The notes beneath the pieces are model-generated. The model was not told the origin of the DNA. It did not search any database and saw nothing but the letters and a program-made list of their open reading frames with translations. Shown in pieces: positions 1 to 5,679 of a stretch of DNA of 8,153 nucleotides. Numbering within the stretch: position 1 is the stretch's first letter; each line of letters opens with the position of its first letter. A program made the position numbers and the translations under genes. The stretch comes from Spirochaetes bacterium RBG_16_67_19 (GTDB lineage: Bacteria; Spirochaetota; Spirochaetia; SZUA-6; DRHE01), in NCBI GenBank assembly GCA_001829505.1, contig MIBK01000224.1:4202-12354 (forward strand), written 5' to 3'.

Positions 1-641
1 CGAAACAAGAAGCCCGCCACGAACAGCACCACCGCCAGCAGGAGCAGGCCGCCGGCCAGCAGCCAGCGCTCCCCGGCCGCCGCCTCCCCCATCATGGCGC
101 TGCCGATGATGCCCGGCAGACGCCCCAGGCTGGAAAACAGCAGGAAGGTGGCCAGGGAAAGCGAGGAAAGCCCCGCGGCGTAGCACAGGATGTCCTTGGG
201 GATGCCGGGGATGAGGAAGAGCAGGAAGAAAGTGAGACGGGCGCGCCCCGACTCGGCCAGCCGGCGCACCCGCTCCACGTCCTTGCCCGCGAAAAGCGCC
301 CGCACGAAGGGAACGCCCAGGAGGCGGGCCATCAGGAAGTTGAAGCAGGCTCCCAGGGTGATCCCGGCCAGCGACAGCAGCCCGCCCTGCCAGACACCGA
401 ACAGGAAGCCCCCCGCAATCTGGGGGATCTCCCCGGGAATGAAGAAGACGACCACCTGCAGGGCCTGCACGCCCACGAAAAGCAGCGGCGCCTTCAGCCC
501 CGCGGCGGCGATCCAGGTGCGCAGCCGCTCGGAGGAGGTGAACAGGGTCCAGATCTCGCGCCGGAAGACGATGCCCAGGGTGAGGATGGCGGCGAATACC
601 GCCGGGAAAGCCACCAGCGACAGGATTCGGCGGGCTTTCAT
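1..641 (-). CDS. VTT/TVP38-TMEM64 (DedA-like) membrane protein, 3' part missing
   Basis: This is an inner-membrane protein of the VTT (SNARE-associated Golgi/TVP38/DedA-like) superfamily. Members are thought to act in lipid scrambling or transport, but the substrate of this one cannot be told. The frame is open from the ATG at 639-641 (minus strand) to the left edge, giving 213 residues without a stop. A hydrophobic helix spans residues 7-26. The family's two re-entrant signatures are visible: FFIPGEIPQIAGGFLFG at about 66-82 and FLIPGIPKDILCYAAG at about 142-157. A further hydrophobic segment at about 194-213 is cut by the window end; the family length of roughly 220-240 residues suggests little is missing. 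The gene is divergent from carD across a 69-bp gap. No strong Shine-Dalgarno precedes the ATG; a weak TACACT (-10-like) lies 9 nt upstream. The family call is secure, the precise function unknown. Confidence 0.9.
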   Translation of the reverse strand, partial: MKARRILSLVAFPAVFAAILTLGIVFRREIWTLFTSSERLRTWIAAAGLKAPLLFVGVQALQVVVFFIPGEIPQIAGGFLFGVWQGGLLSLAGITLGACFNFLMARLLGVPFVRALFAGKDVERVRRLAESGRARLTFFLLFLIPGIPKDILCYAAGLSSLSLATFLLFSSLGRLPGIIGSAMMGEAAAGERWLLAGGLLLLAVVLFVAGFLF

Positions 642-673
642 GCCTCGCGCAGTGTACAACGGACCCTGCGCCT

Positions 674-703
674 TTGACTATGCGCCGCCCTTCCGAGTAT
701 ACT
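674..703 (+). promoter_or_regulatory. Sigma-70-type promoter of carD, predicted leaderless
   Basis: TTGACT at 674-679 and TATACT at 698-703 are separated by 18 bp, a near-consensus vegetative promoter. A start site 6-8 nt past the -10 would fall at 709-711, and the carD ATG is 711-713. The intervening bases are C-rich with no Shine-Dalgarno, so the mRNA is predicted to be leaderless or nearly so. The -10 lies inside a perfect 10-bp palindrome, GAGTATACTC, at 695-704. Confidence 0.7.
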
Positions 704-710
704 CTGCCCC

Positions 711-1424
711 ATGAGTCCGACGGCAAAAAGCCAAAAAACTGTGAAAAAGAGCATAATCGCCAAATCCGCAAAGAAGACCCCTCCGGCCCGGACGGCCGGC
801 AAACCGAAGCCCGCCGCCAGGCCTGCCGGGACCGCCAAGAAGCCCCCCGTGGCGGCCCGTCCCGCCGGCGCCGCGAAAGCGGACAAGGCCGCCGCCCCCA
901 AGCCCCCGGCCAGACCCGCCCGCATCCCGCGCTCCAAGCTGCGCTATAAGAAGAACCAGCAGATCGTCTACCCTCTGCAAGGGGTGGGCAAGGTCGTCTC
1001 CATCGAGGAGCGGCCCTTCCGCGCTACCCGCCTGCTGTACTACATCATCTACCTGGAAGTTTCGGACATGACCGTGATGGTGCCGGTGGAGCGCGCCGAC
1101 GAGCTGGGCATCCGGCCCATCGTGGACAAGCGCGAGTCGCAGAAGGCCCTCAAGCTGATCTCCGAGGACTACGAGCCGATCCCGGCGGACTGGAAGCTGC
1201 GCTACCAGATGAACCTCGACTTGTTGAAAAAAGGCAGCGTGCTGGACATCGCCACCGTGGTGCGGGCCCTGTACCACCGCAGCCGCATCAAGGAGCTGCC
1301 CATCCTGGAGCGCAAGCTCTACGACAATGCCCTGCGCCTGCTGGTGGACGAGATCTCCTTCTCCCTGGACAAGTCCAAGACCGAGGTGGAAGAGCTGGTC
1401 ATGAGCAAGCTGGAGCTGAACTGA
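711..1424 (+). CDS. carD: CarD/CdnL-family transcriptional regulator with basic N-terminal tail
   Basis: CarD/CdnL proteins bind the RNA polymerase beta subunit and upstream promoter DNA and stabilise open complexes, often at rRNA and other housekeeping promoters. The 237-residue product has the RNAP-interacting (TRCF-like) domain at about 78-140, with the signature IVYPLQGVGKVVSIEE, and a helical DNA-binding region at about 141-237. Residues 1-77 are an added tail rich in Lys, Arg, Ala and Pro, like histone H1 tails, including two AARPAG units 13 residues apart (35-40 and 48-53). Typical CdnL proteins are about 160 residues and lack it. The start is chosen for the promoter ending 7 nt upstream and the A-rich first codons. 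There is no Shine-Dalgarno. The stop abuts nth, so the two are probably co-transcribed. The family is secure; the tail's role in DNA or RNAP binding is inferred. Confidence 0.93.
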   Translation: MSPTAKSQKTVKKSIIAKSAKKTPPARTAGKPKPAARPAGTAKKPPVAARPAGAAKADKAAAPKPPARPARIPRSKLRYKKNQQIVYPLQGVGKVVSIEERPFRATRLLYYIIYLEVSDMTVMVPVERADELGIRPIVDKRESQKALKLISEDYEPIPADWKLRYQMNLDLLKKGSVLDIATVVRALYHRSRIKELPILERKLYDNALRLLVDEISFSLDKSKTEVEELVMSKLELN

Positions 1425-2092
1425 GCCCCGGGTCCGACCCCCGCGTTCCCTGGAAAGCGATCTTCGACTCCCTGGCCCGCGCGCTGAAGGGGAAACCCCT
1501 TCCGGCGGTCTCTGAAGTAGCCGCGCAGCGCGAGGACCCTTTCGCCGTGCTGGTGTCCACCATGATCTCGCTGCGCACCAAGGACGAGGTGACCGCCGCC
1601 GCTTCGGCCCGCCTGCTCGCGCGGGCCGAAGGGCCGGCGGCGCTGGCGGCCTTGAGCGAAGCGGTGATCGCCCGGCTGATCTTTCCGGCCGGCTTCTACC
1701 GCACCAAGGCCCGGCACCTGCGCGCGGCGGCGCGGCTGCTGTTGCAGCGCCACGGCGGCCGGGTCCCGCAGTCGATGGAAAACCTCCTGGCCCTGCCCGG
1801 GGTGGGGCGCAAGACCGCCAATCTGGTGCGCAACCTGGGCTTCGGCCTTCCGGGCATTTGCGTGGACACGCACGTGCACCGCATCTCCAACCGCCTGGGC
1901 TGGGTGCGCACGCGCACGCCGCTGGAAACCGAGCGGGCCCTCCAGAAGGTTCTGCCGCGGCGCTGGTGGATTCCGGTGAACGGCCTGCTGGTGGCCTTCG
2001 GGCAGCGGACCTGCACGCCCCAGTCCCCGCGCTGCTCCGTCTGCCCCATCCGCCGGCACTGCGCCCGGGTGGGGGTCACCCGCTCGCGGTAA
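1421..2092 (+). CDS. nth: Endonuclease III (DNA glycosylase/AP lyase), apparent non-canonical start
   Basis: Endonuclease III removes oxidised pyrimidines from DNA and cleaves the abasic site in base excision repair. Numbered from 1421 (223 residues), the helix-hairpin-helix LPGVGRKTANLV begins at about 125 and contains the catalytic Lys131. The catalytic Asp149 is in VDTHV. A [4Fe-4S] ligand set C-x6-C-x2-C-x5-C lies at 198, 205, 208 and 214. The conserved N-terminal helix (from about WKAIFDSLARAL) lies upstream of the first usual start codon, GTG at 1547; starting there would delete it. No in-frame ATG, GTG or TTG exists between 1322 and 1547. I place the start at CTG 1421, which overlaps the carD stop as CTGA and has GGAG 5 nt upstream (1412-1415). 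The full length then matches the family (E. coli about 211). Identity is very secure; the exact start is not. Confidence 0.93.
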   Translation: MSPGSDPRVPWKAIFDSLARALKGKPLPAVSEVAAQREDPFAVLVSTMISLRTKDEVTAAASARLLARAEGPAALAALSEAVIARLIFPAGFYRTKARHLRAAARLLLQRHGGRVPQSMENLLALPGVGRKTANLVRNLGFGLPGICVDTHVHRISNRLGWVRTRTPLETERALQKVLPRRWWIPVNGLLVAFGQRTCTPQSPRCSVCPIRRHCARVGVTRSR

Positions 2093-2164
2093 CCGTACCC
2101 GGCACCGGCCCGCTGGGGCTCATCCCCGCACATCGCATAGCCGCATCGAAATATCCCCCTCTTC

Positions 2165-2179
2165 TATGCAATCTGCATA
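2165..2179. promoter_or_regulatory. Inverted repeat, candidate activator (enhancer) site
   Basis: TATGCA-ATC-TGCATA is a perfect 6-bp dyad with a 3-nt centre. It lies about 108 bp upstream of the predicted sigma-54 start site, the usual distance for an NtrC-family upstream activating site. A related dyad overlaps the -24 element. Binding by the response regulator encoded at 4255-5673 is an inference. Confidence 0.45.
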
Positions 2180-2245
2180 ATCCTGGCAATTTCATCTCAA
2201 CTAGCCCTCCTGCTAATTTCTTATAAGCAAATGAATTAACGAAAT

Positions 2246-2259
2246 ATGCCATCTGGCAT
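2246..2259. promoter_or_regulatory. Inverted repeat overlapping the -24 element
   Basis: ATGCC-ATCT-GGCAT is a perfect 5-bp dyad that resembles the one at 2165-2179: both read ATGC, a centre containing ATCT, then GCAT, with spacings of 6 and 5. It covers most of the -24 element, so a protein bound here would be expected to compete with sigma-54 polymerase. Part of the similarity could come from the promoter consensus itself. Confidence 0.4.
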
Positions 2260-2269
2260 GGTTCTTGCT
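2254..2269 (+). promoter_or_regulatory. Sigma-54 (-24/-12) promoter
   Basis: TGGCATG (2254-2260), four bases, then TTGCT (2265-2269) matches the sigma-54 consensus TGGCACG-N4-TTGCW with one mismatch outside the invariant bases. The GG and GC doublets are exactly 10 nt apart. Transcription would begin near 2280, leaving a leader of about 18 nt that contains the AAGGAGG ribosome binding site and leads into the ATG at 2298. The gene order suggests that the two genes after the lipoprotein are read from here too. Confidence 0.8.
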
Positions 2270-2297
2270 CTTAAACTGATAAAAGAAGGAGGCCAGA

Positions 2298-3302
2298 ATG
2301 AAGGCCAACAACCTGAAATCTTGCACTCTCGCGGTTGCGGCACTGGTCCTGATCGGCGCCTGCACCCTGCCTACGGGATCGGCAGGCACGGATGGAGCCG
2401 CGTATGCGGACAACCTGGCCTCATTCCAGCAGGAAGTTGAAGAGCTCCCGGTGCTGTCCGCCGATCCGGGGGCCGAAGAAATTTATGCCTACGCCATCGA
2501 GGTGGGAACGCTCGCCGGGGTCTATGAAATCCTGGAAGAGGACGTGATCGCGGTCGTCACTGAGCGGATCGCCCAGGAACCGCTCCGGACCAAGGTCCTG
2601 GGTGTGCTGGGCGGATCGATCAGCCTCACCGACCTCATGGTGGCGGACACCGGCATGTACCAGGACGAGGAAGAACAGGTCGTCGTGGGGCTGCCGATGG
2701 CGACGGAAATCCCGCCGGATTCTCCGATCCAGACCTTTGGCACACCTGAAGTCGTCGATGACGGGGAGCGCGTCGGCATGCTCTTCGATGCGGCGGAAGA
2801 CTATCTGCTGGTTCCCGCGGACCCCTCCAACGACCTCACCCACCAGGGCACCATCGAAGTCTGGCTCAAGCCCAACACGAACGTGGCCTGGGCGGGAATC
2901 GTCCACAAGGGCACGCAGCCGGATTGGTCGGACGAAGGCTACAGCTTCCAGTATGACGGCAGCGGGCAGCTGACGCTGGCCATGACCAGCGAGGCCGGCC
3001 AGACGATCCTGGTGCACACCCTGCACGTGCTGGCCACTGGCGCCTGGTCCTACGTCGTCGTCACCTGGGACGAGGATGAAGCGCACCTCTACGTCAACGG
3101 CGTGGACGTGGTGGACCGCATCAACATCGGCTTCACCAGCACCGTGACCACGATCGCCGAAAACTATCCCTTCCGCAGCTCCGCCGGCGGCGTTGTGATC
3201 GGTACCCAGATTCCCGGGAATCCCTGGAGGTTCGACGGCCTGATGGCGGACCTCAAGATCTACGACCGGTACATGGAGCAATCCGAGGTACTGGAGGGCT
3301 GA
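2298..3302 (+). CDS. Putative lipoprotein with laminin-G-like (ConA-fold) domain
   Basis: This looks like an exported, lipid-anchored protein of 334 residues. A signal peptide (Lys2 and Lys7, then a hydrophobic stretch 10-21) ends in the lipobox IGAC with Cys22 as the lipidated residue; +2 is Thr. Residues 23-155 are acidic and not recognised. Residues about 160-326 read as a LamG/Laminin_G_3 jellyroll: GTIEVWLKPN (184-193), a strand pair around YSFQYDGSGQLTLAM, the WSYVVVTWDEDEAHLYVNGV block (250-269) and a closing FDGLMADLKIYDR (312-324). Such domains bind glycans or proteins; no catalytic residues are evident. The start has an ideal AAGGAGG 5 nt upstream and is preceded by the sigma-54 promoter, so expression is probably conditional. 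A 44-bp gap without a terminator leads to the next gene. Domain and lipoprotein calls are good; ligand and role are unknown. Confidence 0.85.
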   Translation: MKANNLKSCTLAVAALVLIGACTLPTGSAGTDGAAYADNLASFQQEVEELPVLSADPGAEEIYAYAIEVGTLAGVYEILEEDVIAVVTERIAQEPLRTKVLGVLGGSISLTDLMVADTGMYQDEEEQVVVGLPMATEIPPDSPIQTFGTPEVVDDGERVGMLFDAAEDYLLVPADPSNDLTHQGTIEVWLKPNTNVAWAGIVHKGTQPDWSDEGYSFQYDGSGQLTLAMTSEAGQTILVHTLHVLATGAWSYVVVTWDEDEAHLYVNGVDVVDRINIGFTSTVTTIAENYPFRSSAGGVVIGTQIPGNPWRFDGLMADLKIYDRYMEQSEVLEG

Positions 3303-3346
3303 GCGGAGCGAATAGATAGGCGGCGGAAACGGGGAAGGAGTTGCGC

Positions 3347-4186
3347 ATGACGGAAAATCGGGCTTTGGACCTGGGAGGCACGGTGTTGTTTGTCGACGAC
3401 CAACCGGCCAGGCAGGCCTCCCTCCTGCGGCTCTTCGCGGCGTATCCGGCGGTCAGGCCCCTGACCGCGCCGGGCGGCCGCGCCGCTCTGGGAATCCTGA
3501 AGCGCTTCCCGGTGGACGTGCTGGTTGCCTGCCAGAATACGCCCGGCCTTTCCGGGAACGACCTGCTGTCAGTCTGCCGCCGCCAATACCCCGAGGTGGA
3601 GCAGGTCCTGCTCCCCCAGCCCTGGAAGCAAGAAACCCTGAAAAAGCGCGTCAGGACAGCGCTCGCCAACGCGAGCCGGCAGCGGCGGATGGCCCGGCTG
3701 CAGGCCTGGGCGGGGAGCGCGGCCAGCCGCTTCCCCGAAGCCGCGGAGCTGCTGGCCCGGCTGCAAGCAAGCGACCGGCCCGCTGTTGTTCATTCCTGGC
3801 GGGTGGCGGAAGCCACCCGGCTTTTCGGGGAGGAGCTAGGCCTGAACACTGCCGATCTCTACGCAGCCGCTCTTCTGCACGAGGGGGAGAAACTGGCGCT
3901 CCGCCTGCCCGGAGGACCCCGGATTGCCTCCTGGATCCGCCACCACCACGAGCGTTTCGACGGAAGCGGCTTCCCGGACGGACAGCGGGGCAGCGGCATT
4001 CCCCTCGGCGCCCGGGTACTGCGGGTGGCCGATGGCTACGCTGAAATGGCCGGCACGGGGGCCACGGAAGCCATGTGCCTGCAGTCGATCATGCAGGGGG
4101 CTGGCACGGAATTCGATCCCCGCATCGCCAAGCTGTTCGTGATGCGGGTCCTGCAGCTCGCGGCCGCGGGGAAGCCGCCGGCCTGA
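3347..4186 (+). CDS. Degenerate receiver + shortened HD-GYP-like protein
   Basis: The 279-residue product has the layout of REC-HD-GYP response regulators, which hydrolyse cyclic di-GMP, but both parts look eroded. In the receiver-like part (about 11-107) the acidic pair Asp17/Asp18 is kept. The phospho-acceptor position, in VDVLVACQNTPGLSG, is Cys62 in place of Asp. The usual segment with the conserved Thr/Ser and Lys is contracted to VLLPQPW. In the HD part His149 and Arg152 are present, but the HD dyad reads His178-Glu179. The roughly 40-residue stretch with the central His is missing, so HHERFDGSGFP (200-210, GYP changed to GFP) follows Lys182 after only 17 residues. Asp229 in RVADGY remains. 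The frame is intact. The start at ATG 3347 has AAGGAG 6 nt upstream; an in-frame TTG at 3341 is less likely. A binding or scaffold role is inferred. Confidence 0.82.
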   Translation: MTENRALDLGGTVLFVDDQPARQASLLRLFAAYPAVRPLTAPGGRAALGILKRFPVDVLVACQNTPGLSGNDLLSVCRRQYPEVEQVLLPQPWKQETLKKRVRTALANASRQRRMARLQAWAGSAASRFPEAAELLARLQASDRPAVVHSWRVAEATRLFGEELGLNTADLYAAALLHEGEKLALRLPGGPRIASWIRHHHERFDGSGFPDGQRGSGIPLGARVLRVADGYAEMAGTGATEAMCLQSIMQGAGTEFDPRIAKLFVMRVLQLAAAGKPPA

Positions 4187-4200
4187 GCTACCGGCTCGAT

Positions 4201-4246
4201 TCCGGCGAATTGCCTACCGACATAGCCATCGGTTACAATCGCCGGA
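4201..4246 (+). promoter_or_regulatory. Hairpin over the ribosome binding site of the sigma-54 regulator
   Basis: TCCGGCGA (4201-4208) pairs with TCGCCGGA (4239-4246). After a bulged A at 4209, TTG (4210-4212) pairs with CAA (4236-4238). After a small internal loop, ACCGA (4216-4220) pairs with TCGGT (4229-4233) around the 8-nt loop at 4221-4228. That is 16 base pairs in 46 nt. The 3' arm contains the first three bases of the Shine-Dalgarno GGAGG (4244-4248), so folding would hinder translation of the next gene. No T-tract follows, so it is not a standard terminator. Confidence 0.6.
4210..4239 (+). promoter_or_regulatory. Possible internal sigma-70-type promoter
   Basis: TTGCCT (4210-4215) and TACAAT (4234-4239) are 18 bp apart, and the spacer begins and ends with the dyad ACCGA/TCGGT. 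A start would fall near 4246, inside the Shine-Dalgarno and only about 9 nt before the ATG, so the match may be fortuitous and a by-product of the hairpin sequence. Confidence 0.3.
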
Positions 4247-4254
4247 GGTGCAGG

Positions 4255-5673
4255 ATGACGGAACCGGTCGCCCCCGTTTACCTGGTCGACGATGACGCGG
4301 TGTCCCTGGGTCTCTACGCAGGGGTGCTCGAGCGGCACGGCCTCGCCGGCATCGTCGCCTGTCAGGACAGCCGGGAGGTGCTGCCCCGCCTGCGGCAGGC
4401 GCCCGCCTCGGCGATGATCCTGGACCTGAGCATGCCACACCTTTCCGGCACCGAGCTGCTGCCGTTGCTCCGTGGTGAGTTCCCGCAGATCCCGGTCATC
4501 GTGGTCACCGCCACCGACGACCTGGACACCGCGGTAGCCTGCATGAGGAGCGGCGCCTTCGATTACCTGACCAAACCGGTCGAGCCCAGCCGCCTGTGGT
4601 CCGCGGTGCGCAATGCTTTGGAAGTGGGCGAGTTGCAGCGCGAAGTGCGGCGCCTGGGAAGGCAGGTCATGAGCCGCGAGCTGCAGCACCCCAAGGCCTT
4701 TGCAGGGATCATCACTTGCAGCGAGCGCCTGGAGTCCCTGTTCCGGTACGTGGAAGCCGTGGCCGGCAGCCCCCGTCCGATCCTGATCACCGGCGAGAGC
4801 GGCACTGGCAAGGAGCTCGTGGCCCGGGCCATCCACGAGGTGAGCGGCCGCGAGGGTGCGTTTGTGGCGGTGAACGCGGCCGGCCTGGACGACACCGTGC
4901 TCTCCGACACCCTTTTCGGGCACGAGAAAGGGGCTTACACCAGCGCGGACCAGGCCCGCAGGGGCCTGGTGGAGGGGGCCTCCGGCGGAACGCTTTTCCT
5001 CGACGAGATCGCGGACCTGGAGCCAGGCTCCCAAACCAAGCTGCTGCGGCTTTTACAAGACGGGGAGTATTACCCGCTGGGCTCCGACCGCGTGCAGCTG
5101 TCCAGGGCCCGGGTAGTGGCAGCTACCAACGCGGACCTGGAGGCCCGGCAGAGCCAAGGCGCGTTCCGGAAGGATCTTTTTTATCGCCTCATGACGCATT
5201 GGGTCGTCCTGCCGCCGCTGCGGGAACGTCCGGAGGACCTGCCTCTGCTCGTCGAGCACTTCGTGCGGGAGGCTGCCGCCTCCTTCGGCAAACCCGTGCC
5301 GGAGGTCCCGCCGGAGCTGTTTCCCCTCCTGGGAACCTACTCGTTTCCAGGAAACATCCGGGAGCTGCAGGGTCTGGTTTACGACGCCTTGGGCCGGCTG
5401 GAGGGGGGCGCCCTTTCCTTGCAGCCATTCCGGGAATACCTCACGGCGCGGGGAGTTCAGGCCCCCCGGCCGAAGGAACGCAGCCCGGAGGGCACCCGCG
5501 GCTTTGCCTTCGGCGAGCCTTTTCCGACCCTGCGGGAGGTCGAAGCCTTTCTGATCGAGGAGGCATTGAAACGCTCGCGGGGCAATCAGTCGCTGGCCGC
5601 CAGGCTCCTGGGCGTCAACCAGTCCACGCTGAGCCGACGCCTGAAGACCGGCGAAGGCGGTCAACGCGTCTGA
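4255..5673 (+). CDS. NtrC-family sigma-54-dependent response regulator
   Basis: This is a cytoplasmic activator that uses ATP hydrolysis to open sigma-54 polymerase complexes when phosphorylated. The 472 residues comprise a complete receiver (about 8-122: Asp12/Asp13, phospho-acceptor Asp57, Thr85, Lys107), a linker, an AAA+ domain and a Fis-type helix-turn-helix (about 441-463, GNQSLAARLLGVNQSTLSRR). In the AAA+ domain are Walker A GESGTGKE (180-187), Walker B GGTLFLDE (244-251), arginine-finger candidates Arg305 and Arg311, and sensor II PGNIREL (365-371). The sigma-54 contact loop reads GAYTSA (226-231) instead of GAFTGA. The ATG at 4255 has GGAGG 6 nt upstream; an in-frame upstream ATG (4075) lies within the preceding gene without support. 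No histidine kinase is in the window, so the partner sensor is elsewhere. Regulation of the sigma-54 promoter at 2254 is inferred from proximity. Confidence 0.95.
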   Translation: MTEPVAPVYLVDDDAVSLGLYAGVLERHGLAGIVACQDSREVLPRLRQAPASAMILDLSMPHLSGTELLPLLRGEFPQIPVIVVTATDDLDTAVACMRSGAFDYLTKPVEPSRLWSAVRNALEVGELQREVRRLGRQVMSRELQHPKAFAGIITCSERLESLFRYVEAVAGSPRPILITGESGTGKELVARAIHEVSGREGAFVAVNAAGLDDTVLSDTLFGHEKGAYTSADQARRGLVEGASGGTLFLDEIADLEPGSQTKLLRLLQDGEYYPLGSDRVQLSRARVVAATNADLEARQSQGAFRKDLFYRLMTHWVVLPPLRERPEDLPLLVEHFVREAAASFGKPVPEVPPELFPLLGTYSFPGNIRELQGLVYDALGRLEGGALSLQPFREYLTARGVQAPRPKERSPEGTRGFAFGEPFPTLREVEAFLIEEALKRSRGNQSLAARLLGVNQSTLSRRLKTGEGGQRV

Positions 5674-5679
5674 GGTTCC

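Larger units (their letters stand above)
2093..2297. other. 205-bp AT-richer intergenic regulatory region
   Basis: Base composition falls clearly below the surrounding GC-rich coding DNA, most strongly at about 2145-2285. I see no gene here. The region holds a sigma-54 promoter, two ATGC...GCAT dyads and the lipoprotein ribosome binding site (AAGGAGG, 2286-2292). Just after nth a weak GGGG/CCCC hairpin (2115-2127) lacks a T-tract and is not convincing as a terminator. Confidence 0.7.

Noticed and set aside
190..714. Plus-strand open frame of 174 codons opposite the VTT gene
   Set aside because: It is antisense to a recognisable membrane protein; basic Arg/Ser/Pro-rich shadow composition.
2115..2127. 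GGGG-CTCAT-CCCC hairpin after nth as an intrinsic terminator
   Set aside because: The stem is only four to five pairs and no T-tract follows.
2220..2227. CTTATAAG palindrome as an operator or -10 element
   Set aside because: It is only 8 bp, has no matching -35, and is expected by chance in an AT-rich gap.
4075..4254. Upstream in-frame ATG for the sigma-54 regulator
   Set aside because: It lies inside the preceding gene, lacks the regulator's good ribosome binding site, and would add residues before a normal receiver start.
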